Source of the DNA: Fulvia fulva
Lineage: Eukaryota > Ascomycota > Dothideomycetes > Mycosphaerellales > Mycosphaerellaceae
Direction of reading: 5' to 3'
Length of the DNA: 64,000 nucleotides
NCBI RefSeq assembly: GCF_020509005.1
Contig: NC_063013.1
Coordinates: 5,332,001 to 5,396,000 of the forward strand
Shown here in pieces: positions 23,756 to 37,242 of this stretch (position 1 is its first letter; each line of letters opens with the position of its first letter). The notes beneath the pieces were generated by a model. The model saw only the letters and a list, made by a program, of their open reading frames with translations, searched no databases and was not told the DNA's origin. A program made the position numbers and the translations under genes.

Positions 23756-26700
23756 ATGCCTCACACTAACAGACTATCAATCATTCAGTATAATGTGAAC
23801 AGAAGCAAAGACAAGGTCCAAAGGAGCTTTTTACAAGCCTTAGACCCGGAGGAACACCACATTATAGCAATACAGGAACCATGGATCAACCCACACTCTA
23901 GGATTCCATCAACTGTGCGAGACCCGAGATACCACGTAGTAATAAACAGAACCGAGGGAGTCCCACGAACTTGTATCTATGTCAGTAAGAAGGTACTAGC
24001 AGAGGACTAGCAGGCCTGGCCGAGTACCGACAGGGATATCACCACAGTGCAGCTCAAAACAACTCAAGGCCAAGTCCTGATCCATAGCGTATACAACCCA
24101 CCTCCAGAGTCTAGAAGCAGCACACAACTACACACGCTAGGAAGGCTCCCGGAAGCAATGAACCAACAAAACCACAACATCGTGATAGGAGATTTCAACC
24201 TCCACCACCTAAAGTGGGGATCGGACTTCACCCTAGCACACCACTTCTTAGCAGGGAGGCTCATTGGTCAGATGGAAACAGCCCAAATAGACTTGATCAC
24301 GCCAAAGGGAACAGAAACTTGGGCTAGAAACAACAGTTCTAGCACGCTAGACCTATGCTTCATGTCCTACGCCTTAACACGACGGGTAGAAAGCTGCACA
24401 GTCAATGACCAACTAGAGTCCTCATCAGACCACTATCCAATCCAAACCGACATCCAACTCACAGTTGAGGAGGAGAGGGAACCTGAGAGGAGGCTCTGCT
24501 AGAAGCAGGCCGAGTGGACACTAGTACAGCAGCGGCTAGAAGGCGAACTAGAACAGGTGAACATTGACAACAAACACACAACGGAGGGGATTGACCAAGT
24601 AGTGGAGCAGCTGATAGAAGCTATGCAAAGGGCAGCCCAGGCCTATATACCTGAGAAGAGATGGTCGCTATACTAGAAGCCATACTGGACACCAGAGTGC
24701 ACAGTCAAAGTCAAGGAGGCAAGGAGAGCAAGAAGGAGATGGGAGCAACGACGCACCCAAGCAAACTAGGAAGCCTATAACAACGCGTGCAAAGCAAAGA
24801 AGGCGCAGATCAGAAGAGACAAGACGCAGGAGTGGAGGTCAACTGTAGGGATGATCACAGAACACCCGGAACAAATCTGGAGACTAGCAGAATGGGCTAG
24901 GAAACCAGACGAGGAACGAAACTCCCCGCCCCAGTTTCCCTCAATACAGGACTAAGACGGGGAAACGCAAACCACTCCGATAGGGAAAGCGAAAGCATTC
25001 GCAGACCACTTCTTCGGGACTCAGGTAGAGGCAGACCTAAGCAACATCCTAGGAACACACATTCCTCCGCTAAGGGAGGCTAACTAGCAAGTGTCTGCTA
25101 TAGAGATCGGAAACATTATCAAGAAACTGAAGGGCAACAAAGCCCCAGGCCCAGACAAGATCCCTAACTGTTACCTAAAAGCTAGCAGCAGCCTTATCAC
25201 TCCAGTGCTTGCGCCAATCTTTACCTAGTGCATGAAGTAGGGGTATTGCCCAAAGGCCTTTAGGCAATCACTGACTTGCGTCCTAAGGAAACCCCAAAAG
25301 GAAGACTATACCAAGTTGAAGTCATACAGACCAATTGCGTTGCTGAACACACTAGGGAAGCTCCTAGAGAAGGTCGTAGCTATAAGGCTCACCGGAATAG
25401 TAGAAGAACACAACCTCCTCCCGGCAACGCAAATGGGGGGGAGACAAAAGAGATCTACCCTCACAGCAGTCGAACTGATCACAGAGCAAATCAGACACAT
25501 CTGGCACTATAGCAACAACAAGGTAGCCTCACTACTTTCACTAGACATATCAGGGGCTTTCGACAATGTGTCCCACGCAAGGCTCCTACACATCCTCAGA
25601 ATGAAAAGCATCCTAGCCTGGATAGTACACTTTGTGTAGTCATTCCTTAAGGACAGAACAACCTAGATCCTCCTAGGGTCCTTCAAAGCCCCGCAGACCC
25701 CAATTGCGAACACGGGCATCCCACAGGGCTCTACACTCTCCCCAATTCTGTTCCTCCTCTTTATGGCCGACCTGACCCCACTCCTAGAAACAGCAAACAC
25801 CTTAGTATCGGGGTTCGTAGATGACACAAATATCCTAGCGTGGTCGGGGTCTATAGAGGAAAACTGCGCACTCCTAGAGGAGAGACATAGACAATGCGAA
25901 AAGTGGGCAAGAGAGCATAGGGCAAAATTCGCACCGGACAAGTACCAACTTATCCATTTTAGTAAGGCAAAGACAAAACACAACTTGGTAGCACTAGTAA
26001 AAATCCAGGGGTTCGAGACCTATCCTACAAGGGAACTCAGAGTCCTTGGGATATAGCTAGACCCGAAACTTAGCTAGGGACCACAAGTGAAGAAGGCGCA
26101 AGCGAGAGCGGACACTAACAGACAATCAATCGAGAGACTCACTACGTCAACCTGGGGGGCGACCTTCACAAAGGCCCAGACCATGTACAAGGCCATTGTC
26201 AAGCCCGCAATGCTATATAGAGCAGCAATTTGGGCAGCGGAAAAACACATCCCGAAGAGAATTAAGGACCCCCTCAACAGAGCGTAGGCAGCCTGCCTAA
26301 AGAGAGTACTAGGGGCATACAAGTCAACCCCTCACAGGACAATAGAAATGGAATCAGGTACAGCCCCTATCAGGGAGTACCTCCAGGGCATGAGGTGTCA
26401 ATACGCAGAGAAGACATCAGCATACCCAGCCTAGGGAACCATCCAAGTAGCTACTTAAAGGATAAGAACCCAGTGGGAGAGGAGGAGAAGACCCAACCGG
26501 CCACACATGATCCCATAGAAGGAAGCAGACCTAAAAACATCACAGGAAATCCTAGCAGCCCTTGAACAGAGAGAAGCTCTGAGGGAGCAAGCTAACACAG
26601 GGGACAAAGGGAAAAAGAAGCAAAGCCAAGCAGAAAGGATCGCAGGTCACCTATAGGAAACGCGTTAGAACCAAAAACCGGTGAGGCCAGGAGCCCCACT

Positions 26701-27157
26701 AGCGGCCAGGACCTTCGGGAGGTATAACTACCTTATCTATAAAGACCTGAAGAGGGCGGAAGCAAGCATAGCTATCCAGATTCGCTCTGAGCACATTAGG
26801 CTAAGAGCATACTTGCACTAAAGAAGAGTCCTAGGATACGATTCCAAACGTTGCCCCTGTGGCTACCTATCCTAAAACCCGGAGCACATGGTGCTGAACT
26901 GTACTAAGTGGGTAAAAGGGAGAAGCCAGTGGAGGGCGAAGGCAAGAGACAGGCAATACCAGGCCATCATCCAGGACAGACAAGATATAAGGAGAGTGAC
27001 AAGATGGATCCTTAACGAGGACTACCTAGAGCAATTCTCCCTAGCAGTAGAAACGGAAAGGTGGATAGAGAGGAGGGAGAGAGAGAGAAGAGCCGGGGAA
27101 ACAGAAGGGAGAAAGGGAATCGAGAGGAGGACATCACTAGGGTTACGGGCAAGGTAG
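23756..27157 (+). pseudogene. LINE C ORF2 (endonuclease plus reverse transcriptase), broken by RIP stops
   Basis: One frame of 1,133 codons with no frameshift, interrupted only by TAG/TAA codons (for example 24,008 and 24,500). The N-terminal endonuclease/exonuclease/phosphatase domain shows IIQYNVNRS, the AIQEPW catalytic Glu block and VIGDFNLHH near 24,180-24,205, then the SSDHYPI catalytic His block near 24,430. RT follows from about 25,130 (NKAPGPD, SYRPIALLNT, LDISGAFD, GIPQGSTLSPILF). FVDD is at about 25,817-25,828. The C-terminal CPCGY...H...C knuckle lies near 26,850-26,900. All motifs needed for activity survive apart from the stops. Confidence 0.88.
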
Positions 27158-27346
27158 TCATAGGGTAACAACCATGATACTAGCGTACCCTGAAGGAAGG
27201 AGAACGAAAGGACAAGACAGGAAAGAACGAGGAGGGCAAAGACGAGGAGGTTTTCATCCGTTAATCGGGTTTCCTACCTACACAAATAGACCTAAATAGC
27301 GAGAGACCTGCATAGGCCATAGGGCACTAAAACAGGCGAATGAATA

Positions 27347-27371
27347 ATCTATCTATCTATATATATCCCTA
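27347..27371 (+). repeat. (ATCT)n tail of LINE C and right target-site duplication
   Basis: The motif GCGAATGAATA is followed by three ATCT units and then by the 15-bp target repeat at 27,357-27,371, which overlaps the last tail bases. The right duplication is identical to 22,376-22,390. Confidence 0.85.
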
Positions 27372-30300
27372 TTCCGGGTCTCCTACGGCTACCTTATAGG
27401 ACTTTAGGATTAGCACTTCCTACTAATAGGCTATAGCCTACCTAATAGTAGCAAATGTATATTCTTCTACGTCGTTTAGAATCTCCTCTACCTAGCCCAT
27501 TATAGGGTCTAGATAGAACATCTAGGCGATAAGAGCCTTATAGTGTTTAGCTTTATACTCTTTAGAGTTATCATCTCCGTCCCCCCTTAACCTCTTATTA
27601 CCTATAACCTGAGGTGGCACTAGGTATTCGGATAGGTCGAACTGAACGACATCTTCTTTTTCTTTTATTAGAGTACCCTAATCTCTAAACTTCTAGTATT
27701 CCCTAATGTCCTTTAGGGGAGGGGAAAGTTGTATAAATAGCGTTTGCTATAGTGTTGATGACTTAGGTAGGTTCTATATAGATCCACCGTTATCGGCCTT
27801 CGATAGTATTAAAACCGCCTTAATATTTTCTCCTAGCCTTCGTAACGGTGTTTCTAATAATCCCCTATCGGAAAATTTCGCCCTAAAGGGCTTCCTCCTA
27901 ATAGGATTACGCTATAGCGCTCGACTCGGCTAGTTAGTAAAGGTGATACTAAGATCTATATCTCCCCCCTTCTTGTTCTTAAACTAGTCGACGTGACTAT
28001 ACGCTTTTATAGCTTTTATATCGGGATCCTAGAACAGCTTTTGTTTTGTAGTATTTTCTAAGTAGCCTATAAACACGGCTCCTTTTCCTCGGTTTATTAA
28101 CTTGTCTCTCCTCAAGCCTTAAGGTTAGGCTCTTAGGTCTATATAGACTATAGCTTTGTATCCCTAGACGCGGAAATAGTCGACTAACGGTACTTAGCTA
28201 GTAAAGGCTTCTTCTAGTAAAAGAGCAATACTATTAATGATCGGACTATTAGGCAGTCTATTTCTAATTATAGTCTATGCTTATAAAGCTTCTAGCTAGA
28301 ACTTAACTAGTATACTAGAGTCTTTAAGTATAGCCCGGACTATGTTCTTAGAGGCTTGAATTGACCTTTCTATAGGTCTATTTTGAAGAGAGTTGTAGGC
28401 ATTAGTTGTGTCTATCTAAGTACTAGACTCCTTCTCCTACTCTTTTAGTAAGGCGAGAATTTCCTTTATACTATTACTACGGATCGTAGACAGAAAGCAC
28501 CTTAACTACCGTTCTGCCTAGACCTTCTAATCCCGTAGGGCTATAGGAGCGTCGCTCCTAGCCTTCAAAGGGATTACCTACTTCTTCCTAGAGAAGTTGT
28601 CTACAATCTCAAGCCAATATTTGTATCCTAGCCTAGAGACTACGCCCTAAAAAGGCCTATAGATGTTAATAGAGATGAGGGCTAGCCTCTCCCCTTTCCT
28701 CTCTATAGTAGGTCCTTTGAACTTCCTTATGTTTATAAGGGAGCAGACCTTACAATTCTAGTGTTTAGAAGGAATAGGAATAGGATCTTTCTTATTAGTA
28801 ACTCTATATAGATTTCTTAGTAGTCCCTTGCTAAGGTGTATACATCTTCTATACTATAGCTCCTACTGATCTTCGGACTTAGTATTAGCTATAGCGGTAA
28901 CGTCACGTTCTTAAGAGAGTATGCTAGTATACTATAGCTTAAGAATTTCCGAGATCGAGTAGATAAACGGTACTCCTCCTCGAAGTTTAGTCTAGACAAC
29001 GGGTTTACTATACAAGGATTTTAGGGTAAAACTAGGTAGTTAGATAGCAAACTATTAGCTAAACTGATTCTACGAAACAAGACTAACTCTAAGGCTAGGA
29101 ACAAACAGGACATTTTCTAAGACAATTTGCTTTCTAGAAGGACTACCTATTACTACCCTTCCTATATATATAGCTTATAGATAGGCACCCCTAACCTTGA
29201 TCTACTTCCTCTTTTAAAGAGGCTTTAGTATACAAATAGTGAATCTTGGTCAGTTATATATAATGATGCATAAGAGTTAAGCAACTACTCGGACGAGGGG
29301 TACTTACCTTTAGCTTCTATAGTAGAATAGGCAACCTTATTAACATCATTATCTTCTAATAGTATCTTAGAGTCTGATACGTCTTCCTAGGTCGTATAGG
29401 CCCTTATAGGCTTACTAGAGGAGGCCTTTGGCTTACGGCTCTCCTTTATCTACTTTATAAGGTCCGTTATTACCTTAAGGACATTGTAAAGGTTTAGTAA
29501 TAATGGCCTCCTACGAGGTAGTAACGGTTGTCTCTTAGTAGGGTAGGTAACCCTAGCTAGTTTGTCCTTGTTCCTAATAGCCTACTAAGCTATAGAAAGG
29601 TGTAGGTACTTACTTATAAAATGGTCACTATCGTAGAGATAGTACGTAAGCTTGCCCTAGAAACCCTTCTTAGCGAACATAGCTGTCCCTTAATAAATCA
29701 TTAATTCTTGCTTCTCCCTAAGAATTGTAAGAATGTCTTGTAGTAAGAGATTCACCTAGGCATCAATTGTATCGCGAATTGAGCCAAATGAGTCTAGTAG
29801 AGCTACTAAGAGTTGCTAGATCTTTCTGTCCTTAGTCTTGATGTCTTAGAACTAAGGCGAGATTAAAACAGCCCTCCTTATAATTGAGCCAAGCTCCTAC
29901 TAGGCGTCATCTATTGACTAGCCCTCTATTATTACGAAATTAGTGTATTACTAAAGCAAACTTCTTCTAGTAGCGAGAAGTCTTCTCTTATATTTAGCTT
30001 TAGCCTATTCCTATAACTCCTTTACATACCGGATCTCGTATATTATCTCTTAGTCATCTGTCGACAGACAGATATACATCTTATATAGGGCCGTTACATT
30101 GTGCCGTCTATACGATGCCTTCCTTATCGCTTAATCTAAAGGAAGGGATAACTCCGATAATATAGAGGGTGTCGCTATAGATAGGGTTATAGCGGGAATG
30201 TCCGTAATAATGTCTTCGAGGACCTAGTTAACCTACTTTAATACTAGGTGTATTCTTATTAGCTTGAACTATGTTTCGTAGTTCTCTCTTATTAGAATAG

Positions 30301-31057
30301 GTACTGCTCTCTTTCTTATAAACCTAGTCTCGTTCTCTATTTTTTGTAAGTTAAGAGATAGGTTGGCTACCCTTAGGTAAAAGGATATATTCGGTCGTAC
30401 GCGATCGGATCGAAATAGGATAAACCGAACGCGGGGTTAATAGCGGAGAGGATAGCTATCCGCCGGGAAGAGGAGGAAAGTCGGTCGGTAAGGATCGTGT
30501 TTCTAAGACACTGTCTCGTATTAGTACTAAGACACTATAGCGTAACTCTCTTAGTAGAGGGGGTTTCTAAGACACTACGGCTCTCTTAGAATGAACAGTT
30601 AGTCGATACGAACGCGATGTCCGGAGAGCGACTCTTCTTTGTAAGCTCGCCTACTTGTCTAGAGTATTAGTATAGGCTCCCTAACTTAGAGTCTAATAGT
30701 GCCTTACTAGGCTCTTTTACGTCTTATATATACCTATAGCACGGCTATAGCTTCCTATATAAGGCAGGTACGGCCTCTAGTCTGCCTTCCTTTTATTCTA
30801 AAGAGGAATAACTCTAATACGACTTTGTCGAGGGTAAAATACTAAGTTACTAACCCGGGCTTATAACCTATTAAATAGGTACGAGTTACGTAGTAGTAGA
30901 AGACGGCGGATTATACGAAAGACGAAGAAGGACCTAATAGGATAGCGTATATCTATATATAGTATCGCTATTATTAGTATAGGTAGATACTAGGTGTCCG
31001 GATGTTTACTAGCCTATAGGCTAGTAAACCCTAGTCACGTGATCTAGTTATTTAACA
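27372..31057 (-). mobile_element. Copia A, gag-protease-integrase part and 5' LTR region
   Basis: The minus strand holds the 5' part of the Copia. The LTR-like region begins TGTTAAATAAC at 31,057. Gag spans about 29,300-30,380, with a Copia gag fold wording and a C.YLHDSDH zinc-knuckle remnant near 29,620. The protease motif region near 29,265-29,285 reads LNSYAS where LDSGAS is usual. Integrase lies at about 28,200-28,800, with C..C..IN.RK and DNFSRKK blocks. The RT start at 27,400 continues across LINE C. RIP stops are frequent. The 3' end of the LTR is not certain; about 30,400-31,057 is the most I can bracket. Confidence 0.78.
31004..31029. repeat. 26-bp perfect palindrome in the Copia A LTR region
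   Basis: The half-site GTTTACTAGCCTA is followed exactly by its reverse complement. It lies 28 bp inside the presumed LTR end at 31,057 and next to a TCACGTGA box at 31,035-31,042. It could form a cruciform or bind a dimeric protein. Confidence 0.85.
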
Positions 31058-34000
31058 CACCTATACCTATATACTTGTCCTACGGCCTATATGTTCTTAA
31101 TATAGTATAGTAATACCTCTACCCTTAGGCTTTGAATCTAGAATACGCTCTACTATCTAGGCCTAGAAAGTATTTCTAGTATTATTAGTAACCTCGATCG
31201 GTAGGGGTAGCGTATTATCTTCCGGGTCTACTAGGCGAAGTAGGTTCGAGTAGAACAAGTTATATACGCGGATAGTATCTAGTAACGTAATACGGTAAGC
31301 GTTCTTACCTAATATAGCTATAACGGTCACTAGGCCGAACTACTTAACGTCTAGCTTCTTTACGGGTCTAGAGGACTTCTAGTTCTTAGTCTTAATCTAG
31401 ACGCGGTCGCCTACCTAGTGTTACGGAGGGACTATACGGTATATATTAGTATTGTCTACTTATAGTGCCTAGACGTAGCGTAATCGCTTTTATAGGTACT
31501 AATAGAAGTCCTTTATCTAGTTTGTAAAGCGTTTAGCTTTCTCTATACTAATCCGCTACTTAGTTAGTATAAGTCGTCTTAGTAGATCATTGCTATTAAA
31601 GTTGCCGGTTCGTAGATTACGTCCTCGTTCTATAAAGAAGGGCGAAACGCCGGTAGCTTTAGTAGCGTAGTCATTCTTTATAAATTCTACTAGTAGTAAC
31701 TAGTCTACCTAGTCACTCTAGGCGTAGTTAATAAAGGGGCGTAGATACTTCTCTATTTCCTTATTAGTGTTTTCTAATTAGCCGTTAGTCTTAGGATAGA
31801 AGGCTATTAATAGCTTATAGTCTATTCCTACTAATTTATAGAAACGCCGCTAGAAAGTAGATAACTATTAACTACCTCTATCGGTAACGATTAAAAGCGG
31901 GGCCCTATATAGACGGTAGTAGTCTCGTATAAATATATAGGCGATATATTTAGCCGTTATCTCTTTAATAGGTATTATATAGGAGCCCTTACCGGTATGA
32001 TCCGTAATCGTAAGGATGTTCTTATATTCTACGCTATCGTACGATCCTTTGCTCGGGGGTAGTCCTACGACGAAGTCTATAGCAATCTTATCCTACAACT
32101 CGAAGGGAATAGGTAGGGACTTTAGTAGTCCCGGGTTTTACGTCTAGGAAGGCTTAGAAGATCTATACTTATAGTACTTAAAGATCTTATTACGTACGTA
32201 CTATAAGAGGCCGGGCTATATCAAATCCCTTATAATTAGCTCGTAAGTCTTAGCGCGCCCTAGAAAACCGGCTAATAGTATAGCGTAATAAGCTTAGAAC
32301 ACCTTAAAGCGTAGATTAGGCTTATTAGGTACGAATACGTTATAGCCGCCGTACCTATTCTTAATATAGATCAGACCTCCTATCGCTACTACGTTATTAT
32401 CGTCTATTTGATATTAGCGAAGTAGCGCGTAGGGCTCTCCTATATCGAGCTACTATATTACTTACTACATTTCGGTATTATCGTATACTATACGGATCTC
32501 TATAATAAGGTCGTTATCCTACTAGCCTAGGCGGATTTCTAATAGGGAGATACTTAGGAAACGATCTTCCGGTAGTAGAATCTATTCCTAATATAGTCTT
32601 TGTAGATCGTCGTCGGTAGTAGGAACGTCTTAGGCCTAATAAGTAAGCGTATTAGGTTTAACGTTTATCTTACTAGGGATATAGACAATCTTAAAGTAGA
32701 ACTACGATAAGAACTCGGACTAGCGTACCTACCTTCTATTAAGGATCTTCGTACTTACGAACTACTCGAGGTTCTTATAATCTAAATATACTAGGATAGG
32801 CTTACCGCTCTTATTCCGAAGGTACTCGAAGTCCGTATTATCGTCTATATAATCAATATCTCCTACTATAAGTTCTAGCTTCTATTCCTTAAACGCCTTT
32901 ACTATAGCTAGGAGTTCCTTATTAAAGATATCGTAATTATACTCCTTTAGAGATATCTTCTTAGATATAAACGCTACGGGCCGCTATACGCCGTCTTTAC
33001 CCTTCTACGATAGGACTACGGCTATAACGTAGTCCGAGGCGTTAGTCTCGAGCTTTATTTCCCGTCTAGCGACGAAGTAAGTAAGGACTACCTCGTCTTC
33101 TATAAATACCTACTTTATACTATCGAACCCTCGCTAGTAAGTATCGTCCTATACCTACGGTACGTCCTTCTTTATAAGCTATATAGGTAGGTATATAATG
33201 CCCGAGTAATTGCGAATAAAGCGCCGGTAGAAGTTATAGAATCTAAGGAACGACAAGATGTCCGTAGGATTACGAGGTGTCTCCTACTCTTAAATAGCTA
33301 TAATCTATTCCTTATCTATTTTGATGCCGTCGGCTCTAATAATAAGTCCGAGGTACTTTGTTTACTATATATAGAATTCGTACTTATTAATATCGAGTTA
33401 GAGCCCGGCTACTTAGAGCCTAGCTATTACCTTATCTATATAGGTAATATACTCCTTAAGCGTATCGCTAAAAATCAGGGCGTTATCTAGATATACGGAA
33501 GTAAAGTCGTCTAGATACTTACGTAACGCGTCGTTAATATATAACTAGAAGCTTCTAGGAGCGTTATATAACCCGAAGGATATAACTAAACATTCAAATT
33601 GTCCGTAACGAGTCGTAAATACGGTTCTCAATTCGTCGCCTTCCGCGACCCTTAGTCGGTTAAAGGCTATAATTATATCTAGCTTTATAAAGTACTTCTT
33701 ATCGCTTATTCGGTTAAGCGTGTCCTATATAAGTAGAATTAGGTATTGATATTCCACGGTAATTACGTTAAGCTATCAATAGTCGATATAGATACGTAAG
33801 CTACCTCCGGGCTTACGGACGATAATAACTAGTACTATAAACGGTAAGTTACTTCGCTAGATATTGCCCCTCTCTAGTCAGTTATCTACCTATACCTTTA
33901 TAACTTCCGCTTCCTTATTCGATATCAGATACGGACGTTTAAATAGTAGCTTATAGTCTTTCTTAAGCTTGATCTTATAATCTAGCCCGGGTCGGTACGG

Positions 34001-37000
34001 AGGTAGCTTTTCTAAGTCTACCTTAGAAAATAGATCTTGCCGATATTAGTACTCTACCGGTAGCTTAGATAGATTAGCCGGCTTCTCCTTACGATATAGC
34101 TTCTCTATAAACATATCGTAGTCTATAGCGTTTATCGCGTATACCTCTGCTTAGTACTCCTATTAACGCTAGAGGGCGCGATAGTAGTCCTTTTTAACGT
34201 ATATTATATAAGCGAAAGCTAAGTTACTAGCTATAACCTTACGAGCCGTTATAGCGTATAGGCCGAGTATTTAGGCCGTAACCGGGTCCGCTATACTCTT
34301 TATAGCGTAAGATTCTCGCGGGTTAATATATATTATATAGACCTCTATACCGCGTATACGACACTCCCTACGTAGCTAGTAGATATTAATCTGCTTAATA
34401 TTAGGCTCTCCTCCCCGACTAATGTCTCTAAGACCGACTTCCGCGATAGCTAAGGGGACCGGTATATTAGTAACGTCTAGTCGCTCTAGCGTATCGTAGT
34501 CGGGTATTAGGAAGGAGTCGGTAATACGTAGGGAGACGACTAGTAGTATAATACCTTCGTATAGGGAGTGCTCGCTATAGTAAGGGTTATTAAAAGTAAT
34601 TCTAGACCTACGCTAATCTTTATAGAGTATATACTTAGCGTACTATATAAGGCCTAGTAGTATATTATACGTAGTATCGGCTACGAAGCATTAAATACGT
34701 TCTATTTAACCGCTAAGATTTAGCTTAATATCCGCGGCCTTAGTAATAATCGTAGGTACTTACGACCTATCGCCGAGTCTAAGCGTATATAGTTCGACGT
34801 TATATATTAGAATGTTATGTTTACGTAAAAAGGACGTGTTTACAATTTTAGTATTAGTACTATTCTTAAGAAATATGTTTATAGTATATCTATTTACCCT
34901 ACCCTTAACTACAAAGTAATATAAGATCTTAGGTCCTCTATCTACTTCTATAGAGGAGGGCGTATTCGATCGGGCTTATAAGGAGAATATCTATATCTTA
35001 TATATATACTAGTGTTTCTTATAATGTTTGTAGGGGTACTTATGTTTGTCCTAATATAATACTTCCTTTATCGGACTACTATATATTACGCTTAGATAAT
35101 AATCTAGGCGTTTTCCGACGGTATTACTACCGGTACCGCGGTAATACCGTTATTACTAGCTCGCTTCCAAGGGCGTTCGTATAGGTCGAGTAGATACTCG
35201 GCTATACTAGGACCGTAGTCGGTCCGGCGGTAACGAAGATTACCGCCTATAGCGATAATTCGAGTACGCTTATACTAGGTAAGCGCGTCTAGGTTCTTAA
35301 AACGCTTAGGTCGCTAGTTCTAGGGTAGTAGAGGCTAATTAGTATATAGAGAGCGGCTAAGAGGTACGGACGCGTTAGCTAGTAGAGCTACTAGTAGTAG
35401 TTATACTACCGTAGATATAGCCGGCGGCTTAGTACTAGCTAGCTTCTTGTCCTTCGGTTCCTTCTCGTTAGCCTTACGAGGGAGATCGATCTCGAGCTAA
35501 GCTAGCTTGCTCTCTAGTCGGTAGTACTATACTAATAGTAGCTTAACCGTCTTAAAGTCTTAGCTAATAAGGCGCGTACGGTATTTAAAACTAAGCTTAG
35601 ACTTAAGTTCCTAGGCTTCCTACTTACGGCTTATAGTAGGTAGGAGACGCGCGCGCTCCTTCTAGTAGCGGGAGTAGAATACTAAAAACTTGTCGGTCTT
35701 AGTTATCTTAAGGGCGTTTATATTATTACGCGCGATACCCTCGGAGTCGAAGTTACCGAAGTTCTAGTTAAGGAACTTTAAAGCCTTACGGACTATCTTA
35801 AATAGCTTACCCGTAACTTGTCTACCGAAGGTGATCTTCTAAGGTTTGTAGTTACGAAGTATCTATTAAGCTAGTCCCGTTATATACTCCTAGATAAACC
35901 TTAATATAGACGGTACGTTATTAAATACGGTTACTACGATCTTATTACCTACCTAAATTATCTACTCGTCGAGGTTTAGTAAGTCTTTCCTAATGTTCTC
36001 TCCCGAGAACTTAGGCTTAGGTATATCGACTCGGGTAGATATATTAAAGTCCTTAGTTATAGTAGGATTATGGCGTACTACGTCGATACTAGTATCCGCT
36101 AGGGCCTTAATAATCTTAAAGCCGTTATTATCGACCTCGTTCGTAGTAGCCTTCTTATACTTATTCTTATAGGGTCGAACGTCTTCGAAGTCGGACTCGG
36201 AATCTAATAACGATAGATCTAATAAATTAGAGTTATACGGATTGTTACGCTTCTTCTTACGCTTGTCCTTCTTAGATTTCTTAACGGGTAGTTCGGTAGG
36301 TATATTAGGCTTGTTTACTAACTCGTTAGGAGCCTTATCTCCTCGTCGGCGACGTAATACCGAGAGTAATTACGTAGAGCGCTACTTAGACTCTTGTCGG
36401 CCGCGTATACTATTAGCGTCGGCGACTTACTATTAGAGGTCCTTAATCGTCTACTAAAGACTAGTAATGTCCGCTACCGTAGGCGCGGTATCGTCTAGTA
36501 CGAGGTCCTCGAGTACCTTTACCTTATCCTTAAGTATAGCGACCTCCTTATCTACGATCTTAGTAGCCTTCTCGGCCGCCTTAGTATTATAATACTATTA
36601 ATTAGCCTCCTTCTAAAGGCGCTTTGTCTCCTTCTAAAGGCGCTCTACTTCTAGCTTATAATTATACCCCCCTTAGGCCGTACGCTAGAGTTCCGAGTAT
36701 ACTTCTTCGTACTTACTCTTATTTAGCTCGTTAGCTTTCTATAACGCCGCTATATCTAGGATAGCTTAGCGATAGTTAGCCTCGAGTCTTCGGAGCGTAT
36801 ATAATATAGCTTCCGGTTAGTTTTAAACTTAATAACGTAGGGAAGCCGAGTCGAGTATACTTAGCTAATCGAGAGGAATACGTAAGGTCGAGCTTAGGCC
36901 TTAGCTGTCCGTAATATCGACCGTAAAGTCCTAGCGAGCCTAATCCTACTCTCCGTTAGCCTTCCGATAGGTAGTAATGTCCGAGTCTCGAATAAGATCC

Positions 37001-37242
37001 GTAAGGTAGAAGTAGTCGAAAATCTCCTATATCCGATTACCTTCTTCCTCCTCTTCTAGTAACTCGTCGAGGATCGCCCGCTACTATTCGGCGTACTTAG
37101 TAGGATCGAGTCTAACTATCGTGTCGTCTAACTACGTATATTCGTCGGCTCGGGTAAAGAGTTCTAAGTTTCGAGTTAGTCTAGCTAGACGACTAATACG
37201 TTAAGTATCGTCGCCGCTATAGCCGTTTACTCTAGCTATAAT
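31058..37242 (-). mobile_element. Ty3/gypsy element (gypsy 2), gag-pol remnant, RIP-degraded
   Basis: On the minus strand, gag lies at about 35,100-37,240. It includes a Lys/Glu-rich heptad-like stretch near 36,500-36,800 that looks coiled-coil, and a Lys/Arg run near 36,260. Protease and linker follow, then RT at about 33,300-34,100, with the active-site box reading YLDN at 33,482-33,493. RNase H is near 32,900, and integrase at about 31,400-32,260 (AIDFVVGLP core). The start of a chromodomain-like tail is at 31,090-31,140, where Copia A cuts it off. No LTR is visible at either end. The right end is cut by LINE A copy 4. Confidence 0.82.

Larger units (their letters stand above)
22391..27356 (+). 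mobile_element. LINE C, full length, lightly RIPed, inserted in Copia A
   Basis: A two-ORF LINE of about 4.97 kb with a 59-nt leader at 22,391-22,449, ORF1, ORF2, a 3' UTR and an (ATCT)n tail near 27,347-27,360. It has a 15-bp target-site duplication. CA and TG are still common, and both ORFs stay in one frame with only TAG/TAA stops. It therefore inserted after most RIP of the host Copia and saw fewer rounds. It is related to LINE A (same RT motif wording, similar 3' UTR) but clearly diverged. Confidence 0.9.

Noticed and set aside
27706..27933. Open frame on the plus strand in Copia A
   Set aside because: It is antisense to a Copia pol region and has no family resemblance.
36242..36436. 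Open frame in gypsy 2
   Set aside because: Antisense to the Lys/Arg-rich gag tail; low complexity.
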